In this document: positions 9,133-17,121 of the stretch, piece after piece | How the letters are laid out: each line of letters begins with the position of its first letter | How positions within the stretch are numbered: position 1 is the stretch's first letter | NCBI GenBank assembly: GCA_022750155.1 | Contig: JAKIWG010000006.1 | Span: 34,008-98,007, forward strand | DNA: 64,000 nt | Direction: 5' to 3' | DNA from: Thermoplasmata archaeon | GTDB lineage: Archaea; Thermoplasmatota; Thermoplasmata; Lutacidiplasmatales; UBA184 | Notes under the pieces: generated by a model | Database searches by the model: none | What the model was told of the DNA's origin: nothing | Seen by the model: the letters and a program-made list of their open reading frames with translations, nothing else | Program-made: the position numbers and the translations under genes

Positions 9133-9942
9133 ATGTCCAAGTTTCGTCACGATTCCCGGGCCCTATCAGAAATCGTGGGGTCCCTCATGCTCGTCCTCAT
9201 CGTGGTCGTTGCCGCCACCGCGTTAGCGGTGTTCGTTCAGAGCTACCAGAAGAACCTGCAGGCGGAGCAGGCATTGGCCCAAGCGAAGAGTTTGGAGTCG
9301 TTGAAGGTCCTCCGAGTGGCCCCAACCGAAAACGGGACGAACGGAACGTGGGCGACCCTGAATTTCACCGTCGCGAGCCTGTACGTGAACCCGTCGACGA
9401 TCACCGGAGTGAGCATCAACAACATGCCCGTCAGGAACTTCACCGCGCTCCACCTCAACCTGGCCTCTGGGAACTGGACCGCGGAGGTCGTCGCGGCGGG
9501 GGGGCAGTTGACGCTCTACCCCAGGGAACAGGTCTACCTCCAGGTCGACGGGCAGGGCGGGAACCTCTCGTCGTTCTACTCCCAGTCGTTGAGAGTGCCC
9601 ATCTCGGCGTCGATCAGCGTCCAGATCCTCACGGCTTACCAGAATGTCTTCTCGGGGTTGTTCATCCCCCCGACGGCGATCGCTCTCGTCCAGACGCTCC
9701 AGACCTGGAACTCGAGCGCCATGAGCTACAACCAGACCCCCCTGCTCGATGGAAGCAATTCATTCCAGCCAGGAAATGGGACGATTGTCGCGTGGTCTTG
9801 GAACATCACGCCGGGGAATATTCTTCTGTTCGGTGAGAAACAGGTGGCGCGGATGTTGAATTCGGTGACACACTACACTATCCGGTTGACGGTAACGAAC
9901 GCCGAGGGGCTACAGGGCATCGACTCGATCAGGTATGTCTGA
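9133..9942 (+). CDS. Archaeal type IV pilin-like protein
   Basis: The 269-aa protein starts MSKFRHDSRALSEIVGSLMLVLIVVVAATALAVFVQSYQ. A short basic leader, a 'R-A-L-S-E-I-V-G' junction and one hydrophobic helix are the class III signal peptide and assembly helix of archaeal pilins (DUF1628-type). The remaining about 230 residues form a Thr/Ser/Asn-rich beta domain with several NxS/T sequons. The protein is larger than most pilins and may be a minor or tip pilin. It is transcribed divergently from the RecA-like gene and faces the TadC/TadB/FlaI genes, so it is the likely substrate of that assembly machine. No prepilin peptidase is visible in the window. Confidence 0.82.
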   Translation: MSKFRHDSRALSEIVGSLMLVLIVVVAATALAVFVQSYQKNLQAEQALAQAKSLESLKVLRVAPTENGTNGTWATLNFTVASLYVNPSTITGVSINNMPVRNFTALHLNLASGNWTAEVVAAGGQLTLYPREQVYLQVDGQGGNLSSFYSQSLRVPISASISVQILTAYQNVFSGLFIPPTAIALVQTLQTWNSSAMSYNQTPLLDGSNSFQPGNGTIVAWSWNITPGNILLFGEKQVARMLNSVTHYTIRLTVTNAEGLQGIDSIRYV

Positions 9943-10026
9943 CGGCAACCTTTCCCGAAGCGGGTTCAGCCATCACTGGGACCGCCGACCTGGCCGGACT
10001 GGCGCTTTCACAGGAGCCGCCGGACC

Positions 10027-11463
10027 CTAGCCGGGGAACACGACCGCGAACGAAATCGCAGTGGCGGCCATCAGGGCGAGGGAGTGCAGAAGGCCGTAGC
10101 GCGCCTTACCTTCCGTGAAGGCTCCGATGATTACCCCGGTTCCCATCGAATTGATGAGCATCAGGTCGAAGAACCGCTGCTTCAGGGCCGCCGGACTCAG
10201 TCGGGGGACACTTGCCGCCGAAACCCCGCCGGAGCCGGACGCGCCGGCACTATTGAGCGGGTTTCCGTTGAGGAAGCTGATGTTGATCGACCCGAGCGTG
10301 GGAGCGATGAACAACAAGGAAAAGAGCACTGCCATCAGGACGCCGAAGGCGATGTACAACACGGCCACGGGCAATACGAGTTGGTTGTTGCGCTCGATCT
10401 CGATCTTGATGAAGTCGTCCATGTCCTTGGCCGCGCGGTAGACGACGACGGAGGTTTCGCCTCCCACCGCCGAGGCATCCGAAATCAACCCTGCGTATCG
10501 GTTGATGAGGGCGCTTCGCATCGGAGTCACCATCGTCTGCAGGACCACGTCGAAGGGGCGCCCCATCCGGATCCCATCCGCGGCGATCCGCAGGTCCTTG
10601 CGCATGATGTTCCCGCTGGTCTTCGCGAGCTCTACGATGCACTTCGCCGGGTCGATCCCGCCCCGCATGGCGTCGGCCATCTCGAACAGGAACTGGGCGA
10701 ATGCACGCTCGTACGTACGTCGTCGACGTTTTTCCCGACGGGCGTCCATGGCGAACGCCAGAAGCCCGATGAAGAGCCCGATGATGACCACGTACTCAGG
10801 GGCGAGCAGCGGCTCGCCGGGTGTTCCGGTGACGAAGATCAGACCGATCATGACAAAGACGAACGCCGCCACGGCGGGGATGTAGAGTACGATGTACTCC
10901 TTCTGGATCGGGTGCGTCGCGAAATACTTGTGGAACGTGAACCGGCGGGTTCGCTTCAGGTAGAGCACGTAGCCCCCCGCGGCCGCCGCCACGACGGCCG
11001 CTCCCACCCCGATTTCGAGCAGGAGTGCCCGGCTGTTGAGGACGACGAACGGGTTCGGCGGGGGGACCGTCGTATTGATGGTGAAACCCCAGGAGTACTC
11101 CGCGTGGTTTCCGGCGGAGTCGGTCACGTCGACGGTGACGGTGTGGTTTCCCGGCTGGAGCTTGAGGACCGCCGGGGGGGTGTAGCTGATCTCGCTCGCG
11201 GTGATCACCGTGCCCTCGATGTTCGTCACATCGAGCCCATCTACGATCATGGTCACTCCGACGGGAAAGATGCGGCCGGCGCTGTCGGTGTACGTCGCCG
11301 AGATGTTGGGGGTCTGGGTGTGCGAAATGGCTGCCGGCGCCGGGTTCACCGGAGTGATGATGATCGGGCCTGCCGCTGCGCGCGCACCCTGGGCATTTTG
11401 TCCGGCGAGGAGCAGGATGATGAGAAGGGCGAGGAGCAGCCAGGACCTTGCCATGGGATTCAC
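10027..11463 (-). CDS. TadC/FlaJ-like platform protein with N-terminal Ig-like ectodomain
   Basis: The C-terminal 300 residues are a type II secretion F (T2SSF) domain: basic cytoplasmic helices (RREKRRRRTYERAFAQFLFEMADAMRGG), then RNNQLVLPVAVLYIAFGVLMAVLFSLLFIAP and further TM helices. Unusually, this is preceded by a signal peptide (MNPMARSWLLLALLIILLLAG) and a ~100-residue Ig/cadherin-like domain (VDVTDSAGNHAEYSWGFTIN) that should lie outside the cell, then a TM at about residues 150-170. The protein has 478 aa. Its start overlaps the stop of the next platform gene by 4 nt, so translational coupling is likely. It probably forms the membrane platform of the pilus together with the 11460-12422 protein. 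Confidence 0.85.
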   Translation of the reverse strand: MNPMARSWLLLALLIILLLAGQNAQGARAAAGPIIITPVNPAPAAISHTQTPNISATYTDSAGRIFPVGVTMIVDGLDVTNIEGTVITASEISYTPPAVLKLQPGNHTVTVDVTDSAGNHAEYSWGFTINTTVPPPNPFVVLNSRALLLEIGVGAAVVAAAAGGYVLYLKRTRRFTFHKYFATHPIQKEYIVLYIPAVAAFVFVMIGLIFVTGTPGEPLLAPEYVVIIGLFIGLLAFAMDARREKRRRRTYERAFAQFLFEMADAMRGGIDPAKCIVELAKTSGNIMRKDLRIAADGIRMGRPFDVVLQTMVTPMRSALINRYAGLISDASAVGGETSVVVYRAAKDMDDFIKIEIERNNQLVLPVAVLYIAFGVLMAVLFSLLFIAPTLGSINISFLNGNPLNSAGASGSGGVSAASVPRLSPAALKQRFFDLMLINSMGTGVIIGAFTEGKARYGLLHSLALMAATAISFAVVFPG

Positions 11464-12422
11464 TCCGCGCGGGCGTATGCCATCGAAATCAGGATCGTCG
11501 TCATCCCCACCGAAAGTGGGACCAGTCCGAAGGTCAGCAGCAGAAGGAGGGCATTGGCGTCCAAGCCCCCCACGGTGCTGCCGAAGGCATCGATGAGGAA
11601 CGCCCCGACCGCGATCATGAGCACGCCGATCAGGACGAGACTCGAGTACATGTCGACGTACGTCTGAAGGCGCTCGATGAACTCCTTCTGGACCGAACGC
11701 TTGAGCTTCAGGACGTCGTCCGACTTGTTCCGAAGGTACTCGTCCAGGTTGCCCCCCTGGTGGATCATGTTCCCGAGATCCCAGAACGACTCCCGGAGCG
11801 ATTCGGACGGCGACTCCTTCGCGGTTTCGGCCAAGGCCGTGATGAGATCCTTCCCCTGAATGTCGGTCTTGTAGACGATCTTCTGGAACTCAGCGGTCAT
11901 TGCCGGGTCGTGGTCCCTGCGGGCCATCCTGCGGACCAGCTCGATAGGGGACATGCCCGTGCTGGCCATGACCGAGAGTTCGCTCAACGTGAACGGGAGT
12001 TCGCGCTCTAGCTGACCCTTGCGATTCGATACCCGCGTCCCCACGAGGCTCTGAAAGCCTCCCACGACGGCGACGGCGGTGAGCCCGGTAATCCCGCCCA
12101 CATACTCGTACCAGGCCGGTGACGGCACGAGCAGGAGGAAAAGAGGAACGGTCACCGCCGCCGTGACCGCGACCGCAATGAGCGTGGTGACGAGCAGTAC
12201 GGAACGATGCATCCCCGGAGTGGCGTGGACGCCGGCCTGTCGAAGTCGGTCCGCGAGGATCTCCGCATCCTCACCCCGGTCGAATCGTTCGCCGAGATGG
12301 CGATAGCAGAAGGCGCGGTACCTCCGCAGGAACCGTTCCTGGGCGGTCGAAGGGGCCTCACCACCGAGGCCGACGGCCTTCCCTTCCTTCGCCGATACCG
12401 AAGTGCGCCTGAAGATGTTCAT
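11460..12422 (-). CDS. TadB/FlaJ-like pilus assembly platform protein (T2SSF)
   Basis: The true start is the ATG at 12422 (MNIFRRTSVSAKEGKAVGLG). Residues before it in the track ORF are read-through of the FlaI gene in another frame. The 320-aa protein has two N-terminal TM helices (VLLVTTLIAVAVTAAVTVPLFLLL and YVGGITGLTAVAVVGGF). Then comes a cytoplasmic T2SSF helical bundle (LERELPFTLSELSVMASTGMSPIELVRRMA, with ESFWDLGNMIHQGGNLDEYL) and C-terminal TM helices. Start and stop overlap the neighbours by 4 nt on both sides. Gene order ATPase-TadB-TadC matches archaeal Tad-like/type IV pilus operons. Confidence 0.87.
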   Translation of the reverse strand: MNIFRRTSVSAKEGKAVGLGGEAPSTAQERFLRRYRAFCYRHLGERFDRGEDAEILADRLRQAGVHATPGMHRSVLLVTTLIAVAVTAAVTVPLFLLLVPSPAWYEYVGGITGLTAVAVVGGFQSLVGTRVSNRKGQLERELPFTLSELSVMASTGMSPIELVRRMARRDHDPAMTAEFQKIVYKTDIQGKDLITALAETAKESPSESLRESFWDLGNMIHQGGNLDEYLRNKSDDVLKLKRSVQKEFIERLQTYVDMYSSLVLIGVLMIAVGAFLIDAFGSTVGGLDANALLLLLTFGLVPLSVGMTTILISMAYARAE

Positions 12423-14203
12423 CGACCGAGCGCCTGATTCTCCAGCTGGCGAAGGGCACCACTCGGATCGACGTAGTACTGAGCGATCGCGCGGCTGACG
12501 TCCTTGTAGTAGGTCATGTTGAGGCGGCTCATCAACTCCAGATAGGTCGCTTTGCGGCGAACCTCTGCATCGAGGGAATCGAGGTCCTTTCCTGTCAACT
12601 GGGCGATCTTCTCCAGGACGAAGCTTCGCCCCAGGTAGGTCATCGTGTCTTCGGAGGGGGCCCAACGGAACACCTCGTTCGTGAGCAGCTCGTTGGTCAC
12701 CGCATCCACTTCCAGAACCTCGGTGATGCTCATCAGTCGGCGAACGCGAGCATTCTTGACCGCCACCTGGGCAGGGAACGCCACGGTGTCAAGGGCCTGG
12801 AAGAGGACCCGAGGGATGTTCATCGGCTCGTTCTCGATCCGGTGGAGGAGCTCCGCGATGGAACCGGCGTGGATCGTAGACATCGAGGCGTGACCCACCG
12901 AGATCGCCTGGAAGAGCGTGAACGACTCCGCCCCCCGGACCTCCCCGACGATCACATACTCCGGTCTCTGCCTCAGCGCGGCGACTAGCAAGTCGAAGAG
13001 TGTGACGCTCCCCATCGCCTTGGCCCCGCCGCCGGAGATTCCTGACGCTCCGCCGGAGATTCCCGAGGCCGCACCGCTCGACATCCCGTAACCGGTCCGC
13101 GCAACCGACTGGATCCAGTTCTGATGGTCGATGTGGATTTCCGGTGTGTCTTCGATGGAGACTATCTTGTCCTCGGGCCGGATGAACATGCTGATGGCGT
13201 TGAGCAATGTCGTCTTGCCGCTTGCCGTTCCCCCGGAGATGAGGATCGACCGGTGGTGCTCGACCAAGGTCCAGAAGTAGGCGAGCTCGAGAGCGGAAGC
13301 CGAGCCAAAACGCAGGAGATCGATGGGAGAGACCGGGTCGTAGGAGAACTTACGAATGCTGAACGTCGAGCCTTTTCGCGTCACCTCCGTTCCGAGGGTC
13401 AGGTTGATCCTGCTGCCATCGCGGAGCGTGGCATCGAGGATCGGCTGGTAGATCGAGATGTGCTTCCCCGAAATCTGTGCCAGTCGGAAGATGTACTTGT
13501 TCAGCTCCAGATCGCCGGTGAAGTTCACGTTGGTCTTTACGGAGCCAAAGACGCGGTGGAACACGTAGAGGGGCGTGGCTGGACCGAGGCAGCTGATGTC
13601 CTCCAAGAACGGATCGCGTAACACCGCGTCCGTCCTCCCCAGGCCGACGAACTCCCGCTGGAGGTAGTACAATAGCACGGGCCGGCGCTTTTCCGAAACG
13701 TCGATATCATAGAGATCCAGTGCTGCGAGGAACCGCCCCCTGAGGTAGGCCCGCAACTCCGGGGATTGCTCTAGGCTCTGCCCCTCGGTCACCGGAAGCT
13801 CCTCCTGGGCCATCAGCGCCTCCATCTTGTCGCGGATCCGGCCGATCGTCTCGAACTCTTGCCCCTTCAACGTCGGCTCGAGGACGCTGTATTGGAACTC
13901 GCCGTCCCGCTCATTGAAGACGATATGGACGAACGCGTAGGGGGGGTTCACCGGGTAGGTGATGTCGACCGCCCGGCGGTCGGTGACCAGCTGTTTTCGC
14001 ATGTATCCCAACTCCGCCTGGACGAGCATCTTGTCGGCGACCACGTTTTTCTTGACGAAGAGGGAGTCCAATGCGGCCGATTCCCGGCGGCGGGTCGCCA
14101 AGTCCTTCGGCTTGAACTTCGAGAGGTCTACGCGCGGACGTGGGGGAAGGTTTCGGTCCCGCGTATCCGCGCTGGACGTGGAGGGTGCCCCTACCGAATT
14201 CAT
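12419..14203 (-). CDS. FlaI/TadA-type pilus assembly ATPase
   Basis: The 594-aa type II/IV secretion ATPase (GspE superfamily) has an N-terminal domain and an Asp/His box region. Walker A (SGGTASGKTTL) is at about residues 323-333, followed by VSIEDTPEIHI, Walker B-like YVIVGEVRGAE and the His box SVGHASMSTIHAGS. It powers pilin polymerisation through the TadB/TadC-like platform encoded just downstream. A Gly/Ser/Ala-rich loop (SSGAASGISGGASGISGGG) between Walker A and Walker B is unusual and encoded by a short tandem DNA repeat. The track starts at a TTG (14227). I chose the ATG at 14203 because a GCTTAATC element lies 25-32 nt upstream, as in other leaderless genes here. Confidence 0.92.
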   Translation of the reverse strand: MNSVGAPSTSSADTRDRNLPPRPRVDLSKFKPKDLATRRRESAALDSLFVKKNVVADKMLVQAELGYMRKQLVTDRRAVDITYPVNPPYAFVHIVFNERDGEFQYSVLEPTLKGQEFETIGRIRDKMEALMAQEELPVTEGQSLEQSPELRAYLRGRFLAALDLYDIDVSEKRRPVLLYYLQREFVGLGRTDAVLRDPFLEDISCLGPATPLYVFHRVFGSVKTNVNFTGDLELNKYIFRLAQISGKHISIYQPILDATLRDGSRINLTLGTEVTRKGSTFSIRKFSYDPVSPIDLLRFGSASALELAYFWTLVEHHRSILISGGTASGKTTLLNAISMFIRPEDKIVSIEDTPEIHIDHQNWIQSVARTGYGMSSGAASGISGGASGISGGGAKAMGSVTLFDLLVAALRQRPEYVIVGEVRGAESFTLFQAISVGHASMSTIHAGSIAELLHRIENEPMNIPRVLFQALDTVAFPAQVAVKNARVRRLMSITEVLEVDAVTNELLTNEVFRWAPSEDTMTYLGRSFVLEKIAQLTGKDLDSLDAEVRRKATYLELMSRLNMTYYKDVSRAIAQYYVDPSGALRQLENQALGR

Positions 14204-14227
14204 CGGCAACACCACTCTGCTCCCCAA

Positions 14228-14235
14228 GATTAAGC
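14228..14235 (-). promoter_or_regulatory. TATA-like element of the FlaI operon
   Basis: GCTTAATC on the minus strand lies 25-32 nt before the ATG at 14203, giving a leaderless start for the ATPase-TadB-TadC operon. Confidence 0.5.
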
Positions 14236-14437
14236 GATGGCCACGGGAACTCCATAGTCTACGTAATTCACGATTCTACCGGAACCTCGTACCAGACATA
14301 CGGTAACGTCCCGAATTTACCTCGAGGACCGGGTTCTACTTCGGCGACGGCTATGAGGCAATATTCGGTTCGATCGACCGCAGAGAGGCGCACGACTAGG
14401 TCGCGAGTCCCCCTGCGGAAAAAAAGGGAAGGAACGA

Positions 14438-15655
14438 ATGAAGGCGAGAGAGATTAGCCGACAGACAAAGCGCCGGAACTTCCGGAAGCTTCACCAGAAG
14501 ACGGAAGCTGTTTCCCCGGTGGTCGCAACGTTGATCCTGATCCTCGTTGCGGTCGCCGCGGCAGCGGCCCTGTATCTCTGGTTGAGCGGGTGGCAGGCCG
14601 GCATCACCAAGGGAATCGGTTCGCCGAACGCGCAGTACAGCATTACGATTGGCGGCAGCACGACGGTCTACCCCTTTGACCAGACCATCGTGCCTTGGTT
14701 CGAGCAGAACAACTCGAACGTCGTCGTTTCGGACAACCCCGGGGGCTCGGGCGCGGGCATCCTCGCGGTCTGCGCTGGCCAGGTTGACATCGGAGCGGCG
14801 TCCCGAGCGATCACCGCGACCGACATTGCTGCGTGCCCGGCACTGCAGAACGCAGTCCAGACGCGCATTGGCATCGCTGCCATCGTCTCGATTGTGTCGA
14901 AGACCAACACTGTGGGCTTCACGGCCGCTTCCGCCATGGCGCAGAGGGAACTCGCATCCATCTGGCAGACCAACGGTGGCGGGAACCTCAACCTCGCCGG
15001 AATCCCGGTCGCTGGCGGCAGCTACGGACTGAAGGCGGGGGCCCCCTCGGGAACCGCCACGTGCCCGAACGGCGTCGGACCCTGCTACCTCTGGTCGGAC
15101 GTTGCCACGAACTACGGAGCCGTCAACTGCGAGGGCCTCGTTGTCACGGCCTGCACGTTCTCGGCCTCGGCAAGCCCGATCCACCTGTGGGACCGCGCTG
15201 ACAACAGCGGAACCGAAGCGAACTTCGCGGGCAAGCTGCTCGGCCAGGGCAAGTGCGGATCGGATCAGCAGGTCCAGAGCTGCGGTATCATCACCAGCAA
15301 CTCCGGCGGCGGATCTGCCACCGGCAACCCGGCGGTCACGGCGGCGGTCGCGGCGGACCCCGTCGGACTCGGGTTCACCGACATCGGTCAGATCGGAACC
15401 AGCACCTTCGCGCTCGGCTTCGAGAACAACAGCCAGGCGGCTCCGGTCTTCGCGACCACCACGACTATCAAGCTGGCAGCGAACGGCCCGATCGCCGCGC
15501 CCTATGCGGGCGCGTACGGCGGCTGGACCCCCCTGGAGTACATCACGATTGGACCAGCGACCGGAGAAATCCAGCGCTTCATCCAGTTCGCGATGGACCC
15601 CAATGTGAACCAGCTCGCGACCGCCTCTAACGGGTACATCAGCGTCTACGCGTAG
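14438..15655 (+). CDS. PstS-like phosphate-binding protein with pilin-type N-terminus
   Basis: Residues 1-55 read as a pilin leader and helix: many basic residues, then KTEAVSPVVATLILILVAVAAAAALYLWL, the 'avSpvvatlili' archaellin/pilin pattern, with no lipobox or Sec-type cleavage. From residue about 68 the protein is a PstS-type periplasmic binding protein. It has GGSTTVYPFDQTIVPWFE, the phosphate-loop-like GGSGAGILAV, and VDIGAASRAITATD; the C-terminal lobe includes EIQRFIQFAMDPNV. The length (405 aa) suits PstS plus leader. A purine-rich GGGAAGGA (14426-14433) precedes the ATG, so this gene, unlike many here, has a Shine-Dalgarno. It is divergent from the FlaI operon, and no pstCAB is present. 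Phosphate is the likely ligand; anchoring through a pilin helix is inferred. Confidence 0.87.
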   Translation: MKAREISRQTKRRNFRKLHQKTEAVSPVVATLILILVAVAAAAALYLWLSGWQAGITKGIGSPNAQYSITIGGSTTVYPFDQTIVPWFEQNNSNVVVSDNPGGSGAGILAVCAGQVDIGAASRAITATDIAACPALQNAVQTRIGIAAIVSIVSKTNTVGFTAASAMAQRELASIWQTNGGGNLNLAGIPVAGGSYGLKAGAPSGTATCPNGVGPCYLWSDVATNYGAVNCEGLVVTACTFSASASPIHLWDRADNSGTEANFAGKLLGQGKCGSDQQVQSCGIITSNSGGGSATGNPAVTAAVAADPVGLGFTDIGQIGTSTFALGFENNSQAAPVFATTTTIKLAANGPIAAPYAGAYGGWTPLEYITIGPATGEIQRFIQFAMDPNVNQLATASNGYISVYA

Positions 15656-15680
15656 GGTCGAAACGGAGCGCGGACGACCG

Positions 15681-15730
15681 GACCCCCGAGCCCCACCTCG
15701 GGGGTCAACCCATTCCAGCCTCCTTTTTCT
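15681..15730 (+). terminator. Hairpin and T-run after the PstS-like gene
   Basis: GACCCCCGAG (15681-15690) and CTCGGGGGTC (15697-15706) form a perfect 10-bp stem with a 6-base loop. It begins 26 nt after the stop codon and is followed by TCCTTTTTCT at 15721-15730. Archaeal termination mainly uses the T-run, and the hairpin may protect the 3' end. Confidence 0.7.
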
Positions 15731-15760
15731 CCATTCAGATGCAAGCCGTCGTTGGCCCGG

Positions 15761-15770
15761 ATTCAAAAGC
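15761..15770 (+). promoter_or_regulatory. TATA-like element before the 97-aa gene
   Basis: ATTCAAAAGC is centred about 26 nt before the ATG at 15792, the spacing seen before other leaderless genes in this window. It supports the small ORF being real. Confidence 0.45.
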
Positions 15771-15791
15771 CCCTGAGGTCTTAGGCCCGGG

Positions 15792-16085
15792 ATGGCTTCC
15801 GGCCCGTTCCAGACCACCTGGATCACCCCATCCGGCCCGATGCACTGTGGTGGTTGTGACATGGCGGAGATTCAGCCCGGGCGCAGGGCGTTGCGTTTCT
15901 TGGGGGGCCCGGGACGGCTCAAGCGTCTCGCCGGGACGTGGTATCACGGGTGGGGATGCTTGGCTCAACACGCGGAGCGACTGATGGTCGACGAGGAGCG
16001 GTACGGCCCGGCGGTCGCGGAAACGTACAGGGAGCTTGAGATCTGGGCTCGCCAGCAGGATCGGGCCGCTCACCGCATGGTGTAG
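15792..16085 (+). CDS. Small cysteine-containing hypothetical protein
   Basis: I do not recognise this 97-aa protein. It has CGGC near residue 19 and a later WGCLAQHAERL, so a small metal site (C-C-C-H) is possible. The rest is helical and charged (RYGPAVAETYRELEIWARQQDRAAHR), with a tryptophan-rich middle. The composition is far more protein-like than the overlapping antisense ORF (15735-16100). A TATA-like element 26 nt upstream favours expression. It lies between the PstS terminator and a secreted-protein gene. No function can be assigned. Confidence 0.55.
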   Translation: MASGPFQTTWITPSGPMHCGGCDMAEIQPGRRALRFLGGPGRLKRLAGTWYHGWGCLAQHAERLMVDEERYGPAVAETYRELEIWARQQDRAAHRMV

Positions 16086-16192
16086 GCGCTCTCGGTCCAC
16101 CTCAGTCTTCTTTATACCGGGAACCGGTCCGGCTCTGCGCAGACCCCGGCCCGGATTCTCCGGCCGTCGTCGTCGGCGAGCAGGAACAAGAT

Positions 16193-17044
16193 ATGCAGCG
16201 AACTTACCCCAGAGAACCGCGAGCGGGTCGAGACGCCGTCAAGCCCGGGCGTTGGGTCTCGGCCACGAGCACCACCGCCTTCGCCGTGACGCTCCTTCTG
16301 CTGGTCGCGCCCGCGACGCTGGGCGCCCACGCCGTGGTCCTGACCGCCCCGTATTCCGGGGCGAAGACCACCTCCTCCGAATCCTTGTCGGTTTCCGGCT
16401 GCGCGCACGCCGGGGTCCCCACGAGGGGCTACTTCCACGGGAGCACCGGGATCGGGGGTCTGCGGGTCTGGAGCACGTCGCAGAGTTGCTCGGCGGGCTA
16501 CGGGTACGGGTCGACCTCCTCGACCTCGTTCATCTCCACGGTCCCCGTCACGCTGGCCCACTCGAAGGCCACCGTGGTCGCCGTCGTCCTGCTGCGGGCA
16601 TGGGTGGCCGCCCACCTGACGCCCGGGACGTGCACGACGGGAAGCGGGAACTATTCGTCCTGCTCCGAGAGCGCGTATGCGAGCCTCTACGGGTACGTCT
16701 ACCTGGCTGACATGACGAGCGGGGCGACGTGGTACCCCGCCAACTACCTCCTCGGCACCGCGCAGAGCATTTACCAGGGCTACTACTGCTACCTCGGAAA
16801 CTGTTCGAGCTACACGAGCAACTACACCGTGCCGTTCCAGACGAGCTCCTCGACCTCCCTGACGATCAACGTCACGGGAGCCACGACGACCGACAGTTTC
16901 GCCCTCGTCGTCGACTTCAGCAGCTACGCGGACTCGTACGTGAGCGCGTACGGCGCCACGCTCTCCGGTGCCAAGGCGTCGGCCACCGTCAACGCGGCAT
17001 CCTCCGGAGAGCACATCGACCTCGCGTCGATCACAATATCCTGA
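16193..17044 (+). CDS. Secreted Ser/Thr/Tyr-rich protein of unknown function
   Basis: The 283-aa product has a basic leader and signal peptide (TTAFAVTLLLLVAPATLGAHA) and then an all-beta, Ser/Thr/Tyr/Gly-rich domain with paired cysteines (CAHAGVP, QSCSAGYGYG, GYYCYLGNC) and N-glycosylation sequons. There is no C-terminal TM, so it may be released or held by disulfide or lattice contacts. It resembles the convergent neighbour 17122-17874 in layout and in local strings such as ASLYGYVYLAD versus IALYGYVTDV, suggesting an ancient duplication. A TTTATACC element at 16110-16117 implies a transcript with a ~50-nt leader. Confidence 0.65.
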   Translation: MQRTYPREPRAGRDAVKPGRWVSATSTTAFAVTLLLLVAPATLGAHAVVLTAPYSGAKTTSSESLSVSGCAHAGVPTRGYFHGSTGIGGLRVWSTSQSCSAGYGYGSTSSTSFISTVPVTLAHSKATVVAVVLLRAWVAAHLTPGTCTTGSGNYSSCSESAYASLYGYVYLADMTSGATWYPANYLLGTAQSIYQGYYCYLGNCSSYTSNYTVPFQTSSSTSLTINVTGATTTDSFALVVDFSSYADSYVSAYGATLSGAKASATVNAASSGEHIDLASITIS

Positions 17045-17121
17045 GCCCGCGCGGATCGCGCTCCCAGGGTCCACCGCGGGCCGGACTTCGGGGGGGACTC
17101 CGGGCGACCCCGCGATCCTGC

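Noticed and set aside
10084-11667. 527-aa plus ORF
   Set aside because: It is antisense to the TadC-like gene and His/Asp/Arg-rich without structure. The T2SSF gene is clearly the coding strand.
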